From contig NZ_HE997544.1 of assembly GCF_000312545.1 (NCBI RefSeq), positions 15,049 to 50,070 on the forward strand: a DNA stretch of 35,022 bases. Direction: 5' to 3'. Under the pieces are notes generated by a model that did not search any database, was not told the DNA's origin, and was given only the letters and a program-made list of their open reading frames with translations. Position 1 is the stretch's first letter. Every line of letters begins with the position of its first letter. Of this stretch, positions 9,871-19,068 are shown one piece after another. Position numbers and translations under genes: made by a program. Source of the stretch: Bartonella senegalensis OS02 (GTDB lineage: Bacteria; Pseudomonadota; Alphaproteobacteria; Rhizobiales; Rhizobiaceae).

Positions 9871-10514
9871 TAATTAAAATTGACTTTCGGTGTTTGTTGG
9901 CTATTGGTATCGATTGTAAATGTCGGCATAGGCTTAGCATCACGAAACCATAATTTTGCCCAAAGTATTGTTGGCATTGTTTTTAGTGCGGTATTGTAGA
10001 CACGTACTGTTTCAATATAATCACGGCGTGCAACAGAAATCCGGTTTTCAGTTCCTTCTAATTGTGATTGAAGAGCAAGAAAATTCTGATTTGCTTTAAG
10101 GTCAGGATAATTTTCAACAATAGCCATAAGACGTGAAAGTGCGCTTGATAAATTTGCTTGATTGTTAAGATATTGCTGCATCATTTCTGGATTATTCAAC
10201 AGATCGGCATTAATATTTACTTGTGTTGCTTTTGCACGTGCTTCAACAACATTGGTAAAAACATCTTTTTCATGGGCAGCATAGGCTTTAACAGTTTCCA
10301 CAAGATTAGGAATAAGATCCGCACGGCGTTGATATTGGTTTAGCACTTCACTCCATGCTGCATGTGCTTTTTCTTCATTTGTTGGTATCGTATTAAATCC
10401 GCAGCCACTTAAAGAAGGTATTAAAAATGCCAAGAAAATAGCGATTGAGAATCGTCTTAACATTTTAAGCATAGGATAAGTAAACATAATTGAACCATTT
10501 CGTAAATTTAACAT
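9870..10514 (-). CDS. lemA: LemA family lipoprotein
   Basis: LemA-family protein of 214 residues, a helical envelope protein of uncertain biochemical role. An N-terminal hydrophobic segment (about 20-36) ends in a lipobox-like LSGC, so it is probably a lipoprotein. The LemA core follows: AAWSEVLNQYQRRADLIPNL, VETVKAYAAHEKDVFTNVVEARA, NYPDLKANQNFLALQSQLEGTENRI and ARRDYIETVRVYN. The ATG at 10514 has a good GGAGAT ribosome site about seven bases upstream. An internal ATG (MFTYPML) ten residues in could also serve and would give a more typical signal peptide length. It is the first gene of a two-gene operon with the TPM-domain gene. Confidence 0.92.
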   Translation of the reverse strand: MLNLRNGSIMFTYPMLKMLRRFSIAIFLAFLIPSLSGCGFNTIPTNEEKAHAAWSEVLNQYQRRADLIPNLVETVKAYAAHEKDVFTNVVEARAKATQVNINADLLNNPEMMQQYLNNQANLSSALSRLMAIVENYPDLKANQNFLALQSQLEGTENRISVARRDYIETVRVYNTALKTMPTILWAKLWFRDAKPMPTFTIDTNSQQTPKVNFN

Positions 10515-12297
10515 AAAGATATCTCCAAAGCTATTCCCTATATTATATAGGATATATGTTTTTTATAGAAAGTATTTTGAATTTTGTAAAAGAGTCATGA
10601 AGAAATTCATATCTTTATAATTTTTTATTTTTTAACTGATTGGTTTGTATTAAAATGAAGATAATTCTGTAAATACCCGCTTATAAAATACTAAATTAAT
10701 TTTGTAATATAAATTTCAATTATTATTACAGTATATTGAGTTCTTTCTGCCTTTTTATTTAGAAATCTAATATTTTTTAGGAAATAATAATGGAGAGAGG
10801 AAATTTTTGAGGACCTTGGAGATAAAAATTCAGGCGAATTTTGGGATAGATACATTGGTTGAACCCGATTAAAATTCAAATAACAATTTACAATGTGGCG
10901 TTTGGGAAATTTTTCCATTAAAATGTCAAAAGCATTGGTATCAAGGGAGTGATGAACTATTTTGATAGTAAAGTGAGTCTGCTTTTTTGATTATGTATGG
11001 TAGCTATTGATTAATGTACCCAATCACGAAAACGGCTATATGTGCACTGCCTTTCACGCTGAAGATCTCTATATGCACTGCGTTGAATGCGGAAAAATGC
11101 ATTCGCTTCACTATGCAGCTACCGTAAAAAATGAGCTGTTAATACAGCATATTCAATTCTAATCTGCAAAATTCACATCAAAGTCATTAGAAAATTGTTA
11201 GCTGGCGGTTAAAATTCTAAACGCTGGAAGAAGTTAGCAGATTCTGTCAATCTGAATATTGCAAAAAGCAAAGAGACTTTTGTCGACTAACTACAACTTA
11301 AGCCGTAACTGCATTTGTTTGATAAAATCAGCGAATGGATTTACAGGCTATCAGCCAAGAATAGACTTGTGTAGGAGCACTCGTTATTAAATCTGCTATG
11401 AGCTGCCAGCTTCTATAACCTGAGATTTATGGTATCTCTTGGTGATAGTGAGGTCAATGAGAGAGTTAAAACTTTTGCTAAAGAGATCATTCTTAATTTT
11501 AATTTATTAAAATTCGAAGAGTCCATTATTGCTCAGCTTAAAGTTCTTCTATACAGAAAAAGGGAGGAATTGCTGGTAGTATAAGCTCTATCACGAGGTT
11601 AGAGATATTAAGAGCAATAAACAGGCAAGACCATGAAAAGGTTTTCTTGTAAGTCGTGCAATTTATTATCGAAAAAAGTTATTCAAAGAAAATAAAAAAG
11701 AAAACAGAGATAAAACTGTCCCTGTTGCTATATTTATATATTCTTTTACGTGTTTCTTTTTTTTAATGGTGCTAGCCAAATGATATAAAAATGGTCATCA
11801 AAGTGAACCACGCAAATATGTTAAAGGGAATGTATGGTTATAAGTTCAAATCCTTTTTTTATTCCACTACCAGAAGACAAGAATTTTGGGAAGGCTGCGA
11901 TATAGAATATTGATACTTTAGTATTTTTGTCATAAAATCGTCCATATAGCGAGTTAGAGTTCTTACTTTATCCTTTGCATTATTTTTATTTTTGATATGA
12001 GCTCTTTTGAATTTAAGCTGTTTATTCCAGCCTTAAGCGATTTAATTCTCATCTATAATAAGTAGCAGCTACCCGTGAGTTTCACTAAACAAAGAGTGTT
12101 TTATAGTTGAGGATAATCGCTGATACACCTAGTATAGAAAATATCCCGTGCGCATATGTTGGTGTACACAATCCTGCAACGTTGGCAGGTGCATTCTTTT
12201 TTCTCAGTCTTGTTGCCTTATCGATGATAAGGGCGGTATTAGGTCTAGGCGGTATGACTAAAATAATGAGACTATGAAAAGGTAAGTATTTGATGAT
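10515..12297. other. Decayed, gene-poor stretch of about 1.8 kb
   Basis: No intact gene is supported. Two short open stretches look more protein-like than the rest. At 11004-11162 (+) the frame reads HAEDLYMHCVECGKMHSLH, a His/Cys-rich pattern with a CxxC that faintly recalls a zinc site of Fur-like regulators. At 12107-12277 (+) a 56-codon frame with a TTG start and one hydrophobic helix (LAGAFFFLSLVALSMIRAVL) ends in a stop just before the FAH gene. Between them, about 11430-11700 has fragments of charged sequence in shifting frames. This resembles old pseudogene material whose parents I cannot name. Confidence 0.5.
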
Positions 12298-12930
12298 TCA
12301 TTTGACTGTTATTTCTGAAATTAATTTATCATCGAGATATAATTCTATTCGATCAAATGGAGAAAGTTTGCCTACAACTTGTGGAGTCCCTGTATATATT
12401 ATATCATCACTCCTTAGCTGAATGTAGCGACTTAAGAATGATATTATTTTCTCAAAGCTAAAGATCATATCTTTTGTATTGCCAAGTTGCATCGTTTCAC
12501 CATTTAGCTTCATTTCAAAGGTTATAGGATTGTCTATTTTTTCCTTACTTATGAAGTCAGAAACGTATGCGGCTCCTTTAAATCCTTTAGACAAAAGCCA
12601 AGGAAGCTTTTTTTCTTTCAATTTTGTTTGTAGATCTCTAGCAGTTAGATCAAGTCCCACCGCTACTGCATCGTAACATTCTTCCGCTTCTATCTCATTG
12701 ACCATAAAAGTGTCCTTTGAAATTCTAAGTACAATTTCAGTTTCGAAATGTATTTCTTGAGAAAAGTTGGGGAGAAAAATTTGATTTCCTAACACGAGTG
12801 AACTGTTCGGCTTACTAAATATAACGGGTTCATCTTCAACAACATTGCCCAGTTCATGTGCATGTTCCACATAATTGCGCCCAACACAGTAAATATTGTT
12901 AATCATAAAAAAAACCATCAAGTCTTTCAT
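12298..12930 (-). CDS. Fumarylacetoacetate hydrolase (FAH) family protein
   Basis: A FAHD1/YcgM-type member of about 202-210 residues. These enzymes act on diketo acids or related compounds through a divalent metal; the exact substrate cannot be read from sequence. Seen in order: NIYCVGRNYVEHAHELGN, KPNSSL, the metal-ligand pair in HFETEIVLRI, the third ligand in GLDLTARDLQ, PWLLSKGFKGAA and YTGTPQVVGKLSPFD. All three acidic ligands remain and the frame is open. The ATG at 12930 overlaps the stop of the upstream dehydrogenase pseudogene by four bases (ATGA), implying former translational coupling. A later ATG at 12906 (MINNIYCVGRN) matches the usual family start. No good ribosome site precedes either. 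Its partner is broken, so expression and function are doubtful despite the intact frame. Confidence 0.8.
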   Translation of the reverse strand: MKDLMVFFMINNIYCVGRNYVEHAHELGNVVEDEPVIFSKPNSSLVLGNQIFLPNFSQEIHFETEIVLRISKDTFMVNEIEAEECYDAVAVGLDLTARDLQTKLKEKKLPWLLSKGFKGAAYVSDFISKEKIDNPITFEMKLNGETMQLGNTKDMIFSFEKIISFLSRYIQLRSDDIIYTGTPQVVGKLSPFDRIELYLDDKLISEITVK

Positions 12931-13690
12931 TTTATTTTTATATAGGCAAGATATAACCTCGTTGCAACAATATCTCTTCTCATATCAATTATGAGAGATT
13001 TCTGAAAAATATGCATGATATGAGTTAAAATCATGCCTTGATGATAGCCAATCAGCATTTTCTTTCCAAGCTTGAATGAGAGGTAAGAGGGGGGGTATTT
13101 TATGGCTCTACGGGGCGGACCCTTAAGGAGTGCATGGAACTTAAGATGCTCCCTTAGAAGCTTTTCTAAACAATCAAAATAACTCAAGATTTTACTCTTT
13201 GCAGTATTCACTAAGATGACATTTTTCTTCATCTTTTTGAGGAATTCTGAATTAATCATTCCCATGTTTTTTGTAGGAGGGCAATGCAATGATACCACAT
13301 CAGATTCTTCTAGAAACACGTTCATATCTTCTAGAAGTTTAAAGATGGACGTAATTGAATGATTTTTGTAGACTTTCATCAATATATGGATCATAGACAA
13401 ACATTTTGAATCCAAAAGGCTTTAATCTTTCTAGTGTTGCTCTTCCTATTTTACCCAAGCCAATTAATCGGATGGTCTTGTGCTTTGGAGGGAATGTTTT
13501 AAGATTATTCTCTTGCTCAATCACCATGTCTGAATAGTTATCTGGAACTTTCCAAAATCATGTTTTCAGTCACTCCATTCATACAATAAGGAGGGGCAAA
13601 TTCAACAGCATGTTTTTAAGCGCTTCATTGTCTACCTAGCAAATCGTACTGCTATTTTGCATTTACACAATTTCTTCGATGTTTTTTCTG
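12927..13690 (-). pseudogene. D-2-hydroxyacid dehydrogenase pseudogene (multiple frameshifts)
   Basis: Fragments of one NAD-dependent D-2-hydroxyacid dehydrogenase lie in order across shifting frames. About 13690-13550 gives CKIAVRFA and then KHAVEFAPPYCMNGVTENM, interrupted by stops. 13527-13339 gives the Rossmann segment IRLIGLGKIGRATLERLKPFG and FKMFVYDPYID. 13415-13080 gives LEESDVVSLHCPPTKNMGMIN and KKNVILVNTAKS. Another frame (about 13095-12995) gives LPLIQAWKENADWLSSR and the HAYFSEISH remnant. The first frame resumes with MRRDIVATRLYLAYIKIK and a stop at 12927. At least three frameshifts and several stops are needed to join these. The 5' end is uncertain and could extend to about 13860. 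The catalytic loop is degraded, so this cannot be a working enzyme. It was the upstream partner of the FAH gene. Confidence 0.85.
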
Positions 13691-13912
13691 TTATTTTTGT
13701 ATGCCAGATTATAAGTCCTCAATCTCTTTTAAAATTTCATCAAGAAAGTTGTCTCCACATTTAAAGAGATAAATAAATAAAATTTAGTGCCTAAGTCCAC
13801 CAGTGATTTTATTTCAATTATAGAGGAACAATTAAAAACATTAAAGAGTATAAAAATAGTGAAATTTTCTCTTTGATACTGTAGTAAATATACATTTAAA
13901 CACGCAAAAAAC

Positions 13913-13979
13913 ACCGTACAGAACTATTTTGTATTTTGGGGTGAAATTCACACATTAATTAAAAATTGTTCTGTACGGT
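13913..13979. repeat. Perfect 12-bp inverted repeat, 43-base spacer
   Basis: ACCGTACAGAAC (13913-13924) is the exact reverse complement of GTTCTGTACGGT (13968-13979). The 67-bp element lies between the dehydrogenase and Dam pseudogenes. It could be a small MITE-like remnant or a stable hairpin; no obvious target-site duplication flanks it. Confidence 0.5.
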
Positions 13980-14077
13980 CAAATTTAGGGAAAAATCCCA
14001 TAGGTAAAATTATGGATTAATGTAGCAATACTAAAATGTTTGTTCTTAAAAAATCGTAAACAGTCAATGCAAAAAAG

Positions 14078-14130
14078 TTTATTGTAAAAGTTTTTTATCA
14101 CCCGTTATGGATATTTTATTTTACAATAAA
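14078..14130. repeat. Perfect 12-bp AT-rich inverted repeat
   Basis: TTTATTGTAAAA (14078-14089) is the exact reverse complement of TTTTACAATAAA (14119-14130), with 29 bases between. The surrounding stretch from about 13,690 to 14,290 contains no recognisable gene. Function unknown; low complexity makes chance more likely than for the neighbouring 13913 repeat. Confidence 0.35.
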
Positions 14131-14291
14131 ACCAGTATAGTAATCGGATATGATGAAGTTATTTAGTTATTGATACTACTGAGTTTTCTGCTTCTATCTC
14201 TCATTCTAGGAAGCTTTCAAGGGTAAGTTTTTTTTATGATCTGTGCTTTTGGTATAAAGAGATGCAATGTTGTCATTTTTTGATGATTTTT

Positions 14292-14877
14292 TCGGATGTT
14301 ACAACGTCATTATCACCCTTTTACGGTTTTTTTGCAGTCTCAGATAAGCAGTCGTGAGGCGTTTCAACGATGACGTACTCAAGATCCCAACACCCTCACG
14401 GATTTAGAACGGGCTTTGCGGTTTTTATATTTGCAGCGGTTAAGCTTTAGCGCGAAGGTAGGCAATCGTACGTTTAGAGTTGAAAAAGACCGTAGGGCAG
14501 GGTTTAATCCTTTGAAACTTGAAAGCCTATTAAAGCTCATAGACCGTCGCTTAGCGAGTGCTAGCATTGAACATTTAGATTGGTCTGATTTTATTGTGGT
14601 TATGACCGGCCCAATATTTTGTTTTATCTAGATCCCCCTTATTGGGGCATGGAGGATTGCTACGGAAAGGACTTCTTTAAGCGGGAGGATTACCAGACGA
14701 TGTCTGCGCTGCTTGCGCAATTAAAGGGGAAGTTTCTTCTCTCTCAATGATGTGCCAGAGATACGAAAAATTTTTAGTCAATTTACCCTAAAAGAGCTGA
14801 GAACAATTTATTCTTGTAACTCTTCAAATAATGCGATTCCGGCAACAGAATTGATCATTACCAATTGCAACTTTTAG
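14292..14877 (+). pseudogene. Phage-type Dam (D12 class) N6-adenine methyltransferase pseudogene
   Basis: Joined across frames, this region reads as the C-terminal two thirds of a D12-class adenine methylase. The first frame gives QISSREAFQR, an in-frame TGA at 14371, then LTDLERALRFLYLQRLSFSA, VEKDRRAGFNPLKLESLL and IEHLDWSDF. A frameshift near 14595 leads to YDRPNILFYLDPPYWGMED, which holds the catalytic motif IV DPPY, then CYGKDFFKREDY and LLAQLKGKFLLS. A second shift in a CT run near 14740 leads to LNDVPEIRKIFSQF and a TAG at 14875-14877. The N-terminal SAM-binding FxGxG motif is not visible, so the gene is also truncated. Such methylases are common prophage cargo, and the position beside a tRNA gene fits an eroded integrated element. 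Confidence 0.85.
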
Positions 14878-15061
14878 GAAAAGACAAAAAGATTCACGAA
14901 AAGGGTCTTTAAATGACCTTTAAAAGGCTTTTGAAGCCCCTTTGAGAACCCCTTCAAAAAATTGAAAAAAAATAAATTGGTACAAAACTTGGTGTCAAAA
15001 TATGCAAAATCCGCTGATAAGCTACAATATACAAAATAATGACAAGCTAAAGAGGAAGAAA

Positions 15062-15138
<77 letters not shown>

Positions 15139-15768
15139 AACTGTGAAAAACGACTAAACGACTGTTTCTTTAAAGGCAAGAGAAAAATAAAATCTTAAAG
15201 TACCTTTCCATTTTTTTAAAGAGCTTATTTGCATAAAAGAAATCTTAAACTTTGAGATTTTCTTGCTGTTTTAGGATAAATAATTAAATTATAAAGCTCT
15301 TAGTTATCGTTGATTTTATAGCAGCTATAAGTACACATTTACTAACTATTTTACATAGATTGCGAAAAAATGAGATAATGATGTCATGCTTTGAGATGCA
15401 TTTTTAGGGTGGAAAATCTAATAAATTGCGAGAAAAAAATAATATTTTTTCCTCTTCCTTTTTCTTCATAGAAAATCTGACAAAAAGGTGAACGCTTTTA
15501 TAAATATCATAACTCAATCAGGATATTGGAGAGATTTTTCTTTGTTTTTTATTTTTAGAGAAAAAGGATATTTAAATATGGACAACAAAAACAGCAAAAA
15601 TAGAAATTATTGGCATCAATCCAAATTTTTGAATATGAGGTTTTTATCGCGATGAAAAAAGACTAAAACATTTCAATTTTATATCTTGTTGTTTTGTCTT
15701 TTATAGATCAGATAAATAAAATACCATAGAGTGAACACTAAAGTTTTTATTTAACAACAAAAGAGTAA
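15139..15768. other. Intergenic stretch without a recognised gene
   Basis: About 630 bases between tRNA-Pro and the A-type Fe-S carrier gene. It is AT-rich with stops in all frames, and I see no RNA gene or convincing ORF. It must contain the promoters of both divergent flanking genes, but no box is clear enough to call. Confidence 0.5.
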
Positions 15769-15771
15769 ATG

Positions 15772-16149
15772 ATGAGTCGTTTTTCGGTAGTAAATTTGAC
15801 GGAAGCTGCGGTAGATCGTGTTAAAGCGATCATGAATGCGAAAGATGCCTGTGGTATTCTTATTGGTATCAAAAAAGGCGGCTGTGCAGGAATGGAATAT
15901 ACTATTACTCTTGTAAAAGAAGAAACTCTGGATGCGGATCTTGTTGAAGTTAATGGTGCCCGTGTTTTTATAGCACATGATGCAGTCTTATTTTTATTAG
16001 GAACGCAAGTGGATTATGAAGTGACAACACTTCGTTCCGGATTTGTCTTTAAAAATCCTAATCAAGTCTCAGCATGTGGATGCGGTGAATCAGTAGAACT
16101 TCGTCCCGTTTCGCAAAATCAGTTAAATGAAGCATACAAGGCTATTTGA
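15772..16149 (+). CDS. A-type iron-sulfur carrier protein (HesB/IscA family)
   Basis: The 125-residue protein is an A-type carrier that accepts Fe-S clusters from the Suf/Isc machinery and delivers them to apo-enzymes. The three conserved cysteines are present: one in KKGGCAGMEYTI (about residue 40) and two in the C-terminal ACGCGES (about 107 and 109). FVFKNPNQ precedes the last pair. Tandem ATGs lie at 15769 and 15772; the AAGAG upstream is better spaced for the second, giving MSRFSV. Sequence alone does not separate IscA, SufA and ErpA roles, and no suf genes adjoin it here, so no symbol is given. It is convergent with mazG. Confidence 0.92.
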   Translation: MSRFSVVNLTEAAVDRVKAIMNAKDACGILIGIKKGGCAGMEYTITLVKEETLDADLVEVNGARVFIAHDAVLFLLGTQVDYEVTTLRSGFVFKNPNQVSACGCGESVELRPVSQNQLNEAYKAI

Positions 16150-16176
16150 ACTGAGTGAAGGTGGCGAGCTTATTTT

Positions 16177-16205
16177 TTAGATTGATAAAATCTAATATTT
16201 TTATT
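16177..16205 (+). terminator. Rho-independent terminator after the Fe-S carrier gene
   Basis: TTAGATT (16177-16183) pairs with AATCTAA (16189-16195) around GATAA and is followed by TATTTTTATT. It lies 28 bases after the Fe-S carrier stop, between convergent genes. The stem is AT-rich and so weak to moderate. Confidence 0.6.
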
Positions 16206-17025
16206 ATTCTTCGCCCTTAGCCTTATTCCAAAGAGCTTCCATTTCTTCTAGGGTTGTATCAGCTGGTATTTTAGATTGTTTGTATAGGCTTTCTTCAATA
16301 TAGGCAAAACGATTTCGAAATTTTGTATTTGTTTTTTTTAATGCTTTTTGTGAATCAATATTCAAGTGAAGTGCGAGATTAAGCAGAGAAAAATAAAGAT
16401 CACCGAATTCTATTTCTATATCTGATATTTTGTCTTTTTTGATTGCCTCTTTGAGTTCATTCAGTTCTTCTTCGATTTTTGCAAAAAATTTATCGTTTTC
16501 ATGCCAATTAAATCCCACTGTAGCAGCTTCTTTTTGTAAAGCGAGTGCTTCTTGATCTGCTGGTTGAAGCTTTTTCACTTTTGCAAGAATACTTGTTATG
16601 GGATTGCTTGGCAAGTTTACTGCTTCAGAGCATTTATTTTGTTTAATCTGTTCTGTTTTTTTGATACGTTCCCATTCATCCTCTACAAAACCACGTTTTT
16701 TCTGTTCTGCATTGCCAAAAACGTGAGGATGGCGGCGAATCATTTTTGAGGTAATAGCGTAAACAACATCTTCAAAGGTAAAGCTACCTTCTTCTTGGGC
16801 AATTGTAGCGTGATAAACGACTTGTAAAAGAAGATCACCAAGTTCATCGCAGAGATCTGTTCGGTTTTTTCGTTCAATAGCATCAATGACCTCGTAAACT
16901 TCTTCAAGCATATAGGGTATGAGGGATTCAAATGTTTGTTTTATATTCCAGATACAACCGCTCTCACGATTTCGTAATGCTGCAACAATTGTGATAAGAT
17001 CATTGATATCTTTTGACGCAAACAC
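16204..17025 (-). CDS. mazG: Nucleoside triphosphate pyrophosphohydrolase MazG
   Basis: MazG hydrolyses nucleoside triphosphates to monophosphates and pyrophosphate, cleaning aberrant nucleotides and affecting ppGpp levels. The 273-residue protein contains two tandem MazG domains. The first has LRNRESGCIWNIKQTFESL, then the metal-binding EEVYEVIDAIE and DLCDELGDLLLQVVYHA. The second has VGFNWHENDKFFAKIEEELNEL followed by EIEFGDLYFSLLNLA. The classic 'LR.p..GCPWD' has become IRxxESGCIWN-like here, a mild divergence. Translation starts at a GTG (17023-17025) with AGGAGA eight bases upstream. It follows lpxXL by 32 bases on the same strand and is probably the distal gene of that operon. Confidence 0.93.
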   Translation of the reverse strand: MFASKDINDLITIVAALRNRESGCIWNIKQTFESLIPYMLEEVYEVIDAIERKNRTDLCDELGDLLLQVVYHATIAQEEGSFTFEDVVYAITSKMIRRHPHVFGNAEQKKRGFVEDEWERIKKTEQIKQNKCSEAVNLPSNPITSILAKVKKLQPADQEALALQKEAATVGFNWHENDKFFAKIEEELNELKEAIKKDKISDIEIEFGDLYFSLLNLALHLNIDSQKALKKTNTKFRNRFAYIEESLYKQSKIPADTTLEEMEALWNKAKGEE

Positions 17026-17057
17026 TTATATTTCTCCTATAAATGCTATGGATATAG

Positions 17058-17990
17058 TCAACTATCCCAACGTCTGTGTAACCAAGTCCATTGTCCTGGA
17101 TATTCACGCACCCAACTTTCAACGATATCATTTAATTTTTGCGTGGAAGCAGCTATATCAATTTCATTTTTTTCATCAAGTGGAAGTTTTACACGTTCAT
17201 ACAACTCTAAACGATGGCGCCTTCCAGCTAGACGGATACAGCGTGCTGGATAGATATCGCAATCATATTGGCGCGCAAGTTTTATAATTAAGGGGTTGGT
17301 TTTAAGTGGTCTGTTGAAAAATGTTCCCAAAACACCTCGGCGAAACTTTTGATCAACAAGCATACCAACATTTTCTCCTTCTGCTAACTTGGCGGCTAAT
17401 GCCCAAGCAGCACCAGCCTTGGAGGGGACGAGGTGTCCCATGGAAGTTTGTCTGGCTTTAAGAACGCGTTTTGCAATATAGGGATTATTAGGTGGTCTAA
17501 ATAACACTGTAACATTCAGACCAAAACTTTGTGCGCATATAGGAAGAAGTTCAAAATTCCCGGTATGTGCTGTGAAAAAAATATGTGGTTTTTTTTCATT
17601 TTTTAATCGCTCAAATATTTCTGCACCTTTCACTTCAATAAGACCTGGTTTGTCCGCATGAGGATCAAAATCAAAAATTTTATCAAGAAAAATATATTCA
17701 GCCAAAAATTGTCCGATATTTTCCCACATTTCCACGGCAATTGCATGGAGTTCTTCTTCTGTTTTTTCTGGATAAGCTGCTTTAAGATTTGCAAGAGCAA
17801 TTTTATGACGATGTACAAGGGGACCAAATGTTTTTGCTAACCAGGAAAAAAAAGCAAATCCAATGTTGGCAGGAAAATATTTTAGAATAAATAAAGAACC
17901 AATGAGTAGATATCCCCACAAAAAGTAAAACGATTTTTTTGCTATAATTTTAATAGAGTACACAAATTTTTTAAGATAGAATTTCATCAT
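17058..17990 (-). CDS. lpxXL: Lipid A very-long-chain acyltransferase LpxXL
   Basis: A member of the LpxL/HtrB/MsbB lysophospholipid acyltransferase family, 310 residues. In rhizobia LpxXL transfers the very-long-chain hydroxylated fatty acid from AcpXL to lipid A at the inner membrane. Visible features are an N-terminal membrane anchor (about 17-40, FYFLWGYLLIGSLFILKYFP), the catalytic HX4(D/E)-type motif in FFTAHTGNFELLPI, then FRPPNNPYI, GMLVDQKF and IYPARCIRLAGRRHRLELYE. Two adjacent ATGs (17990 and 17987) are possible starts. It begins three bases after the adhXL stop, so the two are tightly coupled. The operon context makes the LpxXL assignment stronger than a generic LpxL. Confidence 0.9.
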   Translation of the reverse strand: MMKFYLKKFVYSIKIIAKKSFYFLWGYLLIGSLFILKYFPANIGFAFFSWLAKTFGPLVHRHKIALANLKAAYPEKTEEELHAIAVEMWENIGQFLAEYIFLDKIFDFDPHADKPGLIEVKGAEIFERLKNEKKPHIFFTAHTGNFELLPICAQSFGLNVTVLFRPPNNPYIAKRVLKARQTSMGHLVPSKAGAAWALAAKLAEGENVGMLVDQKFRRGVLGTFFNRPLKTNPLIIKLARQYDCDIYPARCIRLAGRRHRLELYERVKLPLDEKNEIDIAASTQKLNDIVESWVREYPGQWTWLHRRWDS

Positions 17991-17993
17991 AAC

Positions 17994-19022
17994 TTAATCG
18001 ATTTTAAGAATAATTTTACCAAAAACATCACGGCTTTCCATTCGCTTTAAAGCTGTATCAATTTCATTAAATTGAACAATTGTATCAATGACAGGCTGTA
18101 CAACGCCTTGTGCCATTTTCTGCATGGCGTTTTGCATATTTTCTATACGGCAACCAAATGAACCGAATATCTTAAGTTGTTGCTGAAACAATTGCATGAG
18201 ATTGAGTGATGTTGAAACACCAGAGGTAGAACCACAAGTTACCAAGCGAGCTCCTCGTTTCATACACAGCAGAGAACCGCTCCATGTCTGTGCACCTACG
18301 TGTTCAAAAACGACATCGACGCCTTTTTTTTGGGTTAATTTGCGCACAACACCTTCAAAACGATCTTTACGGTAATTAATAACATGATCCGCACCAAGAG
18401 ATTGTGCTTTTGCAATTTTTTCGTCTGAGCCGACAGTCGTAATAACTGTACACCCTTTCTGTTTTGCAAGTTGAATCGCTGCTGAACCGATACCAGAACC
18501 ACCTGCCTGTATCAGAATTGTTTCGCCTGCCTGTAGTTTTGCATTATCGAAAAGCATATGTTCTACAGTACCAAAAGTAATCGGGGCAACAGCTGCTTGT
18601 AGTTCATCACATTTTACAGGGGCAGGGACCAAGAGACGTGCTGGCACATTAACAAGTTCGCGGGCAAAACCGTCAAGATGGAAACCGTAAACGCCTTTTA
18701 CATCATTGCAAAGATTATCACGTCCTTCACAGCAAGCTCGGCATATTCCACAAGTGTGCGCTCCATAAATGGAGACAATTTGTCCAAGTTGTAAATTTTT
18801 AACGTTATTTCCTAGCTGAGTAACTTCACCAGAAGCTTCTGCGCCAATGACAAGGGGCATTTTTCTTTTAGCAAAAGCCATACCACGCCAGCCCCATACA
18901 TCCAGATGATTAAGAGCAACAGCTTTTATACGCACTGTTACTTCACCGGGCGGCGGCGGCGGCGGTGAAGCAATAGTGGTGATTTCAAGTTGGCGTTCAT
19001 TGAAGAGTTGCAGTGCACGCAT
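17994..19022 (-). CDS. Zinc-type alcohol dehydrogenase of the VLCFA cluster (AdhXL)
   Basis: A medium-chain zinc-binding dehydrogenase of 342 residues. A GroES-like domain has VALNHLDVWGWRGM and GAEASGEV. The structural-zinc cysteines lie in CGICRACCEGRDNLC. The nucleotide-binding motif is GGSGIGSAAIQLAKQKG, followed by GADHVINYR. In the rhizobial cluster this gene is called adh2XL; its exact step in making or modifying the hydroxylated very-long-chain acid is not established. The ATG at 19022 has GGGGGA nine bases upstream. Residues 20-25 are six consecutive prolines, encoded by a GC-rich triplet run. It lies between fabF1XL (46 bases) and lpxXL (3 bases) in the same operon. Confidence 0.9.
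   Translation of the reverse strand: MRALQLFNERQLEITTIASPPPPPPGEVTVRIKAVALNHLDVWGWRGMAFAKRKMPLVIGAEASGEVTQLGNNVKNLQLGQIVSIYGAHTCGICRACCEGRDNLCNDVKGVYGFHLDGFARELVNVPARLLVPAPVKCDELQAAVAPITFGTVEHMLFDNAKLQAGETILIQAGGSGIGSAAIQLAKQKGCTVITTVGSDEKIAKAQSLGADHVINYRKDRFEGVVRKLTQKKGVDVVFEHVGAQTWSGSLLCMKRGARLVTCGSTSGVSTSLNLMQLFQQQLKIFGSFGCRIENMQNAMQKMAQGVVQPVIDTIVQFNEIDTALKRMESRDVFGKIILKID
18941..18970. repeat. CGG triplet run flanked by 8-bp inverted repeat inside adhXL
   Basis: CTTCACCG (18941-18948) and CGGTGAAG (18963-18970) are exact reverse complements enclosing a run of GGC units. The run encodes PPPPPP in the dehydrogenase. In an AT-rich gene this is a local GC-rich hairpin and a possible slippage-prone triplet tract. 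Confidence 0.7.
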
Positions 19023-19068
19023 TATTATTATTCCCCCTTAAAATAGAAGTATTATAAAGTTAAAAGGA

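Noticed and set aside
10691..10918. 75-codon minus-strand ORF
   Set aside because: Low-complexity AT-rich translation, no ribosome site and no recognisable motif.
13729..13914. 61-codon minus-strand ORF
   Set aside because: Probably the decayed 5' region of the dehydrogenase pseudogene or non-coding; the sequence is not recognisable.
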